64,000 bases of DNA from Symsagittifera roscoffensis (taxonomy: Eukaryota; Xenacoelomorpha; Acoela; Convolutidae), in NCBI RefSeq assembly GCF_963678635.1, contig NC_087064.1:1673926-1737925 (forward strand), in the 5' to 3' direction. Numbering within the stretch: the stretch's first letter is position 1; each line of letters starts with the position of its first letter. The notes below the pieces were generated by a model. It saw only the letters and a program-made list of their open reading frames with translations. It was not told the origin of the DNA and searched no databases. The position numbers were made by a program, and so were the translations under genes. Shown here piece by piece: positions 38,254 to 48,800 of the stretch.

Positions 38254-39057
38254 TTAGGCATCAATGGACATTTTTGCGTTTGAGACTATTAGAAAAGTGG
38301 AATGTTCCACAGATCTACCTATTGACAATTGTTTGTTTGTTAAGTTATCTTCTTTGTGTTTCCGGCTTCGTTCATTTTTTTTATATTTCGAGTACAAAAT
38401 TTTTCCTTTGATTATGCTTTTGATGTCATTCAGGCCGTCGTTGTTGAGGTGAATTCTATCTGGTTTAAAATAGCGTCTACCTGCAGTAAGGCTACTGACG
38501 CCGCGATGTTTCAACTCGACTCTTGACTGAAATCTCGGTGAAACTCTCTCAGCTCTCACCTGAAAATTTTCATTCGATACACTTGCGCGGTTTTCGTTCC
38601 GTTAGGGAATACCCAGAACAAAAACGCTTCTGTTGGTTCCATGGCAGACGAAGTCTCTAAGTTCGATCGATCAAGTATGGGGCTGTTTTTGGTGACTGTT
38701 ACTAGAAGGCTCTAACCTGTTGAATAGATCGTTGCCCCAAGAGAAAGAATGATGATATCGAAACGTCCTGCGAGCGAGGGAAATACAGTCGTATGCGTGC
38801 CTTATACCGGCACCAGGGAGTGACAGGATATTGAGGTTCAGCTTCCAAAAACCTGGCTGCTGATCTGCTATCAATACGTAATTCGTCGGAGCAGCTTTGA
38901 AAATACGAAACCTCGAGTGTCTAGGCATACAACAAAATTGTTCTTGTAATCCTCCCATTGAAGCCCCACTACACAATATTCGATTACAAACTAACATGTA
39001 ACTGTTCAATAAAAACAATTTAATAAGAGCAACCACATTTAGTAAGAAAAAACACAT
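38254..39057 (-). pseudogene. SGNH/GDSL-type esterase remnant linked to a LINE
   Basis: A 128-codon minus-strand frame (39057-38671) contains LSLPGAGIRHAYDCI and then SWGNDLFNRL, resembling the PGA and G.ND blocks of SGNH hydrolases. The next frame (38559-38254) contains RIHLNNDGLNDIK, which fits the D..HLN..G block carrying the catalytic histidine, with R in place of the usual residue before the box. Some CR1/L2-type LINEs are known to carry an esterase domain in ORF1. The position just upstream of a same-strand RT fits that. A stop and a frame change near 38600 show decay. Confidence 0.6.
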
Positions 39058-39118
39058 CTACAAGCGCATTGACGACAGAAGTGTGAAGACGAACAGGAAG
39101 TGCAATCGGACCAATTCT

Positions 39119-41060
39119 AGATCAACCGTCTCGTTACAGTGCAAGAAGTCACAACATGCATGAAGAAAGTGACTAACGGACGTGCTCCAGGCTTTGATGA
39201 TATTGCCACTGAACTAATCAAGTAGGAACCCAAAAGCGTTCACCAAGGCATTTGTGACAGTCTCGACAATCTCTTGAAGCATCATGGTTATTTAGACATT
39301 GGACGTGGTATAATAGTTGCCCGCCAGAAAAAGGGAAACCATACGGTCCTCTGAAAATTTTGCGTCCCGTTGTCCTTTTTTCCTGTCAGTGCTGAGCACA
39401 CGCTACAGAAAATTGAATCACGAATGTAACCGAGTGCCCAATGTAACATTCGTCTACTGTAGTCACACATGAGGCTTAAGAAAAATAGGCCCTATAACCA
39501 TTGGCTCAAGAGTCAGGGACACTATCTCTTGTGTTTTTCTACCTCAAATCAGTCGGAGCCAATTCGGTTCGCTTGTGACATGAGACTACGACCCGTTACA
39601 GCTTAAAGGCTACTACCAAAATATCCCCCCCACTCTAGAAATAAGAACGTCCCCATACTTAGGTCTCTAGATACCCAAAATACATGAACGCCGTTAAAAA
39701 CCGGGTCGGAACAATCCGTTAAGTTACTTTTTATTAGACAGTGGAACTTTGATCCATTTCAGATGGATCAACCTAAAACTCGCCTTACCTCAACATAACA
39801 ATCATGAAACACACTCTAGAAATTTAAATTGGGTACTCACATCGTAGCACGCTCAAGAACTGGGAGTAATTAAGTTAGTAAACAACTCGAGAATTAAATA
39901 ATGTAACTAAATGAGTTTAATGTTTGTTAGTTTCAATAACAGGAACAAGTTTGAACTCTAGAGTATAGTTTCTCGTGAACCATTGGGACACTCAAGCTGT
40001 CCACCTTTCCATCGAAGGTTCACTCTAGTCCAGTTTGAATGATAATCCAGTCGAGCAATAATAGTCCAATTCTCGGGAATACGCTTCCTTCTGTTTCAGA
40101 TAGGACAGCTCTACTCTAGTTTTATTGTGACGGAAATTGCGAATGGCAATTTCCTACTGCTTTATCTGGCAACTTTCCCGCGGTTGTTACTCGATCGTTC
40201 TGATTTCTCTTTTTCGGTTTTCAGTTATCGCGAGAGAATCGTGCATGACAGGCTCCATTCGAATTTTTGAAAAATCAAATTTCACTCCAAAATTAAGCGT
40301 TCTTGTTTTTCTCAAGGTCAAACTTCCAAATATGACCGACTGGCACACAACAATCCAAGTGACATGAGAAATTCTCACTATAACGAGCTGTGAAGAGAGA
40401 ACTACCTGCTCACAGAAACTTCCAACGATGACCTTTGATGTCATTTCTAATTTTTTTTCCAATATATCCCAGAGCCGAAATAATTCAGCGTGTAATATCT
40501 TGCTATCTCCCTCGAAAGGTGCTTACACAAATGGGAGATGCACCACTGATGTTTGGGCATACAAGCTCCTTGCCGAAGAAAGAGAAGATATCGTGCTTCC
40601 CAAATGGAATCTGTGTGAGCTCTGCCTTTGATGCAACTCGCGGAGACAAGCATCTTGAGGTGACCAGTAATGTTTTGAATGAAGACGAAAAAAATGGTGA
40701 TCCTCGCTCTTATTAGCGACATTTCAATACAAATTCGTGTCAATGGATGTATTAGATGAACAGACTTAGTCATGTTTGAATAATTTCATCTCATTTTATT
40801 CAAACATGAGTAATGAGTTACTAATCTGATGTAGTAACTAATATTGACTTTACTATGTTAATGTCTTGACTATTCTGTATAGTAATTAAAGTGTTTCTTC
40901 TTCTATCTCCTCAGGTAAATGGTTTGCAACACTCAACGAAAATTATTCCGACTGCAACAATGATCCAACAGAAGCAATATATGCGGGCGATACTGACTTC
41001 ATCACGTTTTCAGAAGCCCAACGCGATCTAAACAACCAGGTGTTTTTTTTGTCAACAATG
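39119..41060 (+). pseudogene. Dead reverse transcriptase (third lineage), plus strand
   Basis: From about 39121 the plus strand reads VTVQEVTTCMKKVTNGRAP and GFDDIATELIK then a stop (39223). This is the classic fingers motif with NGRAPG.D.I..E..K. From about 40515, GAYTNGRCTTDVWAYKLL corresponds to QGAYR.GRSTTD.... 40617-40715 gives SSAFDATRGDKHLEVTSNVL, palm block A with its aspartate. A frame change then leads to ISDISIQIRVNG. From about 40918, LNENYSDCNNDPTEAIYAG and DTDFITFS follow, the catalytic YADD box with the second position changed to G. Stops, frameshifts and a small inserted hairpin at 40767-40812 show it is inactive. Confidence 0.8.
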
Positions 41061-41744
41061 ATAAACTGAAAATATTACAATAGCTCGATCAGAAAAAAAA
41101 CCTAGTTTCGGAGAAGAAACTGCTAAGATCTGTCTTTGATTGGGGCCGTCTTGAATGAACTGAACAGGCTGTGGTTTCTAAACAACAGAGTGTCCTTAAC
41201 GACACACTTGAAAGTATAAAACGCCCTCGGGAAGCCAATTTTACTCTTGAACAGCGAAACATGAGAATCACAAACACCTAAATGAAAGGACAACGCTTTT
41301 AACAGCTTTTAACAGAGATACCAATCTCGAGCACAACTGTTTTGAGACGGTCCACGAGCTTTCCTGCTATAAAAATATCGCCTCAGATATAAAACGATGG
41401 AAACAATTGCAAAACCCAGTAATTGCTGCTGCCAAAATTGAATAATCGTTTTTCAAGTTTGGAAGTGTTTATAGAGATTTACTACTAGTACTACAACTAC
41501 TAAAAAAGTAGACTTTTCGATGAAGGTTTATTTCAGCGCGGTCTTGCAAGTTAAAAATTCATAAACCAGCACAAAAATTTCCAAAAATTATGATTTTTTT
41601 AAATTAAAACTTATATTTTATGTGGAAAACTGTCTCAAAAATTTAATCAGTTTACTTTTACTGTCGAATTTCTATCCTTTAGTTTGGATTCCCTGATGAC
41701 ACTAAAAAAAGAAATGACGAAATTTGTTTAAAAAAAACTTTCTA
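41061..41744. other. No recognised gene
   Basis: The first ~300 bp may be the decayed continuation of the plus-strand RT. The remainder is AT-rich without motifs. Confidence 0.35.
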
Positions 41745-42260
41745 TCCTTGTTGTTCCGACTTTCGATACGAAAGTAACGGAATATTTGTGCTCGGGGTGG
41801 GTTTTTTTTTCTTCAGACAAATTTCGACTTTTTAACTAGCCATTTTTGACGGAATTTCTTTACATCATTCAAAAGGTATTGTTGTCCTGAGCTCAAATTT
41901 GAAAAGATATTTCACCTGTGATCATTTTTCGTAAAGTTACGGGGGTTTAAAGATTGCCCTTTTTGGCCAATTTGGGACAATTAACGCGCGATATATTTCG
42001 CGTAACGCGTAAGCGGAGAGTTAATCCGTCTTGGAAATCGTTCCAAATTGGTTAAAAGAAGCTTATTTGCCATAATTGGTTTGTTACAAGGAGCGAAATC
42101 TATCCTTTTGTACTTAGTATGGCGTGTGGGGGGATAATTTTTAGAATTTTTTTTTGATTCTGTTTTATTTCATTGAATTTTTTAATGTTATTACTCCTCC
42201 ATAAATCTTAAAAGGCAGTCGGAACATTCAGGGCTTCGCCCTGATATGAGCTGTCTTGTT
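41745..42260 (+). mobile_element. Solo ~0.5-kb unit of the large repeat element
   Basis: Collinear with 9490-10140 of copy 1 and with the outer part of the arms of copy 2. It opens with GTTCCGACTTTCGATACGAA, in which CTTTCG-ATA-CGAAAG forms a perfect hairpin, and closes with CAGTCGGAACATTC followed by AGGGCTTCGCCCT, a second hairpin. GTTCCGACT at the start and AGTCGGAAC near the end are inverse complements. The unit is therefore bounded by short inverted repeats and could be the mobile unit from which the large element was assembled. It ends about 280 bp upstream of the start codon of the PABIR-like gene. Confidence 0.7.
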
Positions 42261-42536
42261 TATTTTTGTATTTGCTTATGATTAAAAAACTCGCAAAGCA
42301 GAATTTTTCGCGCTTTTTTCAATTTTCTCATCTTAAGTGGTTCGAAGTTCGTCTTCGCCTCTGTGTTTAGTGTTGGTAAGGTATGATCTTTACTATATTA
42401 TGATAGTTAATAATAATAAAACAGACCTCAGTATGATGGAAGGGCCCATATTAATTGCCTTCTTGGTTGGCAAGCTGGGGAATTTTTTTAGATATGTGAT
42501 ATTTGCCGAGTTCCCATTTGTGCTTAAAGCTGCAAA

Positions 42537-42851
42537 ATGTCTTCTAACGACACTGAGGATGGCAGCCTTGACGTGATGGAATTATGTAAAGCAGCGTTCG
42601 TGTCCGAAGAGCCATCGTTGACTGAGAATACAAAAGCAATTGCTTCGTATCCAAATATACCGGTTTCCTTGCCTGTGAATCAGTTACTTACAACTGTTCA
42701 AAACGTTACTTCAACCGTAGAAGATAGTGCAACATCGGATTATGAAAGCACGTGTTCTGACTCAAGCTTTCAATTTCGGCACATTATCATGTCCCCGAGA
42801 GTTTTGTCTCCTGATTCTCAGACTCCGTCTTCTGGAGCTGTATCGCAGAAG
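42537..42851 (+). CDS. PABIR-like gene, exon 1
   Basis: Residues 1-105, Ser/Thr/Glu-rich and without a known domain. The start context is CAAAATGTC. Donor CAGAAG|GTGATT, phase 0. An upstream frame at 42337-42576 overlaps in another phase and could be a uORF if the transcript starts that far out. Confidence 0.8.
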
Positions 42852-45800
42852 GTGATTTTTCTGATTGTTCACAATCTCTTAATTTTTAAAAGAAAACATC
42901 CTTCAAACATAGCTGCAGTTAGTTTTGCGTTTTTATGCCTTCTTCCAAATGATAATAAATGTTTTTTTTTTGAAATTTTAGGAGGCCCCCGATTTTGATT
43001 TCGATGATTCATCTGATGTAAGTGTGGATGCTTATAAGTCAGAGCCAGAGTTGGTTGTTAATGCCCTTATTACGGCAAGAGATACGCGTCTAAATAATCA
43101 GCGAATGACAACGGGCCAGTCGGCGTCTTCCTGCTCACCTGCCGGAGTTTCTGGCAACAAAAGCAAGCGTGCATTTGTGTTTGACGTTGAGAAGGTGTCC
43201 TCGGAAGATGCGTCTGAGAGTTTTCGCAGATGGAGAAAATCTGCTAGTGATTCTACTGCAGCTTTTCGAAAATCATCAAAGTCGGTTGTAGAACCGATAT
43301 CAAGTGCAGCTAATCAACTTCCAAGTTTCGCTTTTGGTGCTAATAAAGCAATAAGTGCTTTCAAACTAACTAACACGAACTTGTCTTCTGGTGCTAAAGA
43401 AAAGATGGACTCCAAAAAAGGGCTATCAGGAATCTCAAAACTCTGCGAGCAAAAAGAAGATTTTTCTGAGAGTTCATACAGGTATTTGGGCAGATCATCA
43501 AGCTTGCCGCTTAGTTTACACGTTGCTACTAGGTAAGTTTATATTAAAAATATAGGTTTTAAATTTAATATTTTGTAACTGTTTTTCAAAAACTAAATCC
43601 AACTAGCAGTCTCTTTTCAGCTTGGAGCATGGAAGTTCTGGTGCTAATATTGGTCAACTTTCCCCATGTGCTACTCCTGCCGCGGCTCAACCGGGAGCTC
43701 TCAGTCCTTTTTGTGGAGTGTTTCAGTCATCTTTCAGTCCTTCCTTTTCGGATGTCAAACGCAGTCGGTGTCCTAGTTCATCGAGTAGGGTCAGTAATTG
43801 AAAAATACTCACGAAAAGCAACGTTATAGCTTCGAAGAAAGTGCTCTTAAACGAAAGTAACATCTTTCCTCGAGTCGGTCAATTTTTTTTTGATCTAATC
43901 GATGTCTATCATAGTCACACATTTGAATAATTGCTCATAATTTTAACCAACATTATATAGTAATTATTTCAGTGTTCTGCATCCAGCCCTCGTCCTCCAA
44001 GCAGAATAGACCAGATCAAAATAGAGGAGGCAACTGGTCTAGAAAGGGACACTCTCTTTGAACGCGACGTGACCTTATCATCCTCATTGGCCTCATCTTG
44101 GGAAGATCTGTGCTTGTCGGTTAGAAAAGCTTCATTATAGCAGTTACTATTGCTCTACCAAATGTTTTGTAATCGATTACGTAACTTCTTACTGGCTATA
44201 GTTTTTTCATAATTCAATTTAAAATATCCCATCTAAATTAAGTAATTATCTATTGATCCAGTTTTGCCTAATTGGGCTAGTTTTTTTTTACTCAAGCGAA
44301 GGGTAGTGTCACATTACGAACTATACTTTTTCCAACCCAAGTCGTAAATAACACTACTCAACTCATTTATTAGGTGGCACGTTTGCTGCAACAGCTTTAT
44401 ATGTAGTTCACTTTTGATTCATACGATTTTTTCTTTGTATCTGGTTTTTTAATTCACGCTCAAATTTGATTTTTTGATTTCTTTTTCAGTTTAATTCATT
44501 TTGCTTAAAAGAAGTCAAAGTCCACAATCGAACTGCAAAAGTGTCACTCCTAATTTCGAAAAAGATCAGATTTCTTAGCGACATAAAAATTTTATCTATT
44601 GATCCACGTTTCTCGAATTGGGTTAATTTGATCAAAAAAAAATGTCAATAATAAATTGTTCTTGAAATTTGAGGAGCACTAAAACCATATTTTTTCTTTT
44701 TTATTTTTTTCAAATATCAAGCCAGTAGTTTTTTCTATTACTTTGCGTTCATGACTCTCTTCTAACTGTCTTTTGGCTATGTTAAAAGTGGTCAAGGCGC
44801 AGATGCTAGGACGCGTGACTTTAAATCTCCAGGCCGGTGTTTGATTCCGGCTCATAGTATGATATTATTAGTTTTACCTTTTTGCAATTTTTGACACTTT
44901 CAGATCTAGTTTTTGTGATTTTCTTTCTTGTGTTTGCGAAGTATTCGCTTCGCTGCTCTGTGTAAAATGTATTGATAGCAACACGGAAAGCTTTTTTTGG
45001 CTTTTATCTGAGCTCATTGGCATTTTTCAAATTATTTGTTTGTTAGGTTTTGGTTAGGCCAGTCTGCTAAATTTCATAGCTTTGGTGGAATCACATTACT
45101 TTTATTGGATTTAGGCATTGAACTTTTCGAAGGTCTACTTAGGTGTCAATGAGCGTAGTGAAGACACTTATATAGACCATGTTGACGTTGAAAATTGCTT
45201 ACGCTCAAATTTGATATCTGATTTTTTTCAAAAACTTTTTTTGAAACTCAAAATTGAAAACTCAATTTTTTTTGTTCTGCCTGAGTTCATCGACACTTTT
45301 CCAATCGTCTGTTGGTTCTTCTCTTGGCTCGAAATTAAAAAAAAACTCGTTTCTTTAATGAGTTGCACTTCGCTTTGACGTTTTGTGTTTTCTAATAATT
45401 AAGTTTGATTAGCAGTACAATCATTACAGCTCCCTTTTTTTCCAAAAAATTGCAAAGCTCACGTCCTGAATTTTTGATTAGTTGGCTTGCATTTTTTGCT
45501 AGTCTCTTTTCATTTCATTCCCACGTTCTACGGCCACGAAAGTTTCTGAAGGGGATGCGATGGAGATTTGACCTGTGTCGGGTAGTCACATCTGAGAACG
45601 TATTTACACAATTGAAGCGTGGTGTATTATTACGAAGAAGTTTTTTTACACAAGCGAAGCGTAGTGTATTACGAAGAATTTTTTTCAACCTAAGTCGCAA
45701 ATAAAAGTGCTCATTGGTGGAACTTTTGGTATATTTCAAAAACTAAATAGCTGATTCTGAGTTTGTTACTGCAATCAAACGAACTTGGTGCTGATATTTA

Positions 45801-48800
45801 TTTTGTGTGTAATCTATATCCTCTTTTTTGTAGAGAAGCCGATGTGGACTTGCACAAAATCCATTTTTTGAAATCACCGTTTTTTTGTAGAAATTTCAAG
45901 TTTTTTTCAAGAAAACTAGCTAAATCTGATATTAAGGGTTTAATCTAAAAATCAGGGTATTGAAGTCCTCCATCTATAAGATGCTTTTCCCATGCTTCAT
46001 TAGAGAAAAGTAAATGCATATAGGACAAGTTTAATTTTACAATATTTGATTATTTCTTGGAATCTTTTTTTTTTTCAAAAACTACCCAGCCAAATCTAAG
46101 GTAAAGAATTCAGTTGAAAGAGCGAGTAGGTGTTTTTCTCCTTTAAATAAGCGGAGAATCCTCTATTGAAGTAGGGAAATCATTAGGGTTTTGCATAATG
46201 TACATTTTGTGAGACTTTGAAAATTACTCATTTCGGTATCAGCTCAATCAAAGATTAAAAAATTAAAACCGGTGCATCCAGCATTAGCTGGGCCACTTAT
46301 TCACCTCCAAGCGACCCTGGCTTAAATATGAGGACGTGAACTCCTAATCAACAATTGGGAGATTCAAATCCGGATCTTCTGAAAGTTACGTAAATAGCAC
46401 TCTCCAAATGCGAACGTAGAAATGGCCGGAATAAATGTGAATAATTTCTAGTTTCGAAAGTGGAATTTAATTTTTAGATTTCCAGCGAAAAAAAACTTTA
46501 CTGATTGATCCAGTTTTCTCAAGTTAGGTTAATGCTATCAAAAAAAGCCATTGATAAATTATTCTAGAAATTCAAAGAGCTTAAAGGACAAATATTTTTT
46601 ACTTTGAAGTTCGAAAGTTGAAGTCAGTGTTTTTTCCTATTTACTTGCGTTCTTTACTCTTTTCCAATTGTCTGTTGGCTATGTTTCCTTTTTCTTGATT
46701 TCATTTTGTTTTGCCTGTTCACACCTCTATTTTGCATTTTCCTGGCTTGTGCTTGCGAAGCACAGCTTCGCCCCTGTAAAATTCCATAATTATTTTGAAA
46801 TGTTCAACTCTGTTTAATCAGATTTGAAGATTTGAGCCTAAAAGATTGTACTTGCAAGGACAAACTAAATGTTTTCTTTCTCAATGAAAGGGTTCGAATC
46901 ATTCAAATTGCTTCATAATTATATATTTTTTCAATTTTGATATTTACGTTTGCTGTTTTAAAGTCTAGTTGTATCTTTAACTGTATTTTTAACAGCAAGA
47001 CTAAAAAAGTTCTTATGGTCGACCTTGGTACAGTCGGTGATTAAGTCATATGGATATTTTTTGGGCAGCCCATTGGATCCTGAATCAACTAGTTTCGCCA
47101 TTCGGTCCTTTCGACCATGCCAGCTCCTAACTGTTTCTCTCTTAGTTTTTAGTGACTTAATGCATCTGACACTTAATTTTCTTCGCGGAGTTTATGCCTT
47201 TGTTTCGAATTAATAAAGTTTGATTTGTAGTATATTCACCATTTCAGTTGATTTTTTAAAAAAAAAAAAGATGCTGAGTTTACAGCTGGAATTTTCTTAT
47301 TTTATGCTGACTGGTTCGATATTCCGGTTTTTTGAAGGCTTTAATTGCTGCGTGGCTTGTTTCCACAGCATTTATAGAAAAAAGATCCGGAAGTCGTTTT
47401 TGGGGTCGATAATGAAAAATTACTTCCCTCTAATCTGACCACTGCCACGCTAGCGATCAAAACGTTCTCCATCGGCTTAAGCTAAAAGCAAATCTTAAAA
47501 CGGATATTTGACGGCCACCCTTGAAAATCATTCAGTGGACCTCTTCAAGAAATAGATGTAATGCTTGAGTTATAAAAACTTTCAACCAAGTTTAGCGGGT
47601 TAGACGAACATGTGCAGCATTAGACGAAATGCCGTAGTGCTTTTTCCTTTTTGTTCAAATTACTAGCGACTTAGAGTTGATAATAGCTTGTTTTTTTTAA
47701 CCGCTAAATAAATTGAACAATTCATTGCCACAATTGCTCTACAATAACACTGTTGGACAGTTTCAGTTGTATTCTGAGTCGATTTCACTCCAATATCTGA
47801 CTAGATGCCATGTTTTTTCGGCTAGTTTTCATCTGAGTGAATTACTGTAAGATCAATTCCGTTTCGATCAAAAGTCGCCATTATCCCGCCTCTGAAAGAA
47901 CATTCATGTTTAAGGTCCCGGAAAATGAAGTTCTACTGGAACTTTTGCTGATGAAATGGTTAATCAGAACTTTTTATCCTCAACTACCCCTTCATTAGTT
48001 AGTTGTAAGTTAAAACGGTTGGCTTCAGCGTCGTTTCATTTAATAATGTCTGAATGGACATGACACTTAAGCTCAAAATTTTTTGGTAAAGTAGTTGTAT
48101 TTTCTTTGTTTTCAATTCAGTCGGTTTCTGGTAACTTGTGATTTTCGAAGCTTGATCTCTCCTGCAGACTAATTTTTTCCAGGTTTGTTTTATTTTTCAA
48201 CTGGGGTTTCCCACAAAAGAATTTTGGAGATTTGCCGCACAGTATATGTCGGGCCTACTTCATGTTACGTACATGTCGGGCCTACTTAATAAAGTAAACT
48301 TTTAAGAGTAATGAACGTAGTGAAGACTCTTATATAGGTCTTGATGATTTTTTTTGTTTTTGTTTTTTTTTCAGGAAAAAGTTTTAAAATATTGATGCAC
48401 TTAGGTATACATGCACTTTTTGCGTTTAATTGAAATCCATCTGCAGAAAGTGACGTAAATAGCACTCTCCAAAGACGAACGTTGAAATGGCGTGAAAAAA
48501 CATGAACGATTTCTAGTTTCGAAAGTGGAATTTTTTTGAAAGATTTCCCAGAGGAATAAAAACTCTACATTTGATCCAGTTTTCTCAACTTGGGTTGAAT
48601 TTATCAAAAAAGCGCCCTTCATAAATCGTTCTAACAATTCAAAGAGCTTAAAAGGCATCTATTTTTTTCTTTGAAATTCGAAAATTGAGATTTTTTCAAC
48701 AAAGTCAGTGTTTTTTGATGTTAACTTGCGTTCATTACTCTTTTGCAATCTTCGATTGGCTATGTTCAATTTATTTTTTCTTCAATCGAAAACTATTTTC

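Noticed and set aside
42337..42576. Open frame overlapping the PABIR-like start codon
   Set aside because: Different phase from the supported exon chain and no conserved motif; kept only as a possible uORF.
44770..44855. tRNA-like stretch with GGTCAAGGCG and GGTGTTTGATTCCGG
   Set aside because: The apparent acceptor strand (GGCTATGTT) is simply the conserved end of the M1 repeat, the T loop would have nine bases, and no anticodon arm folds. At most a decayed tRNA-derived fragment.
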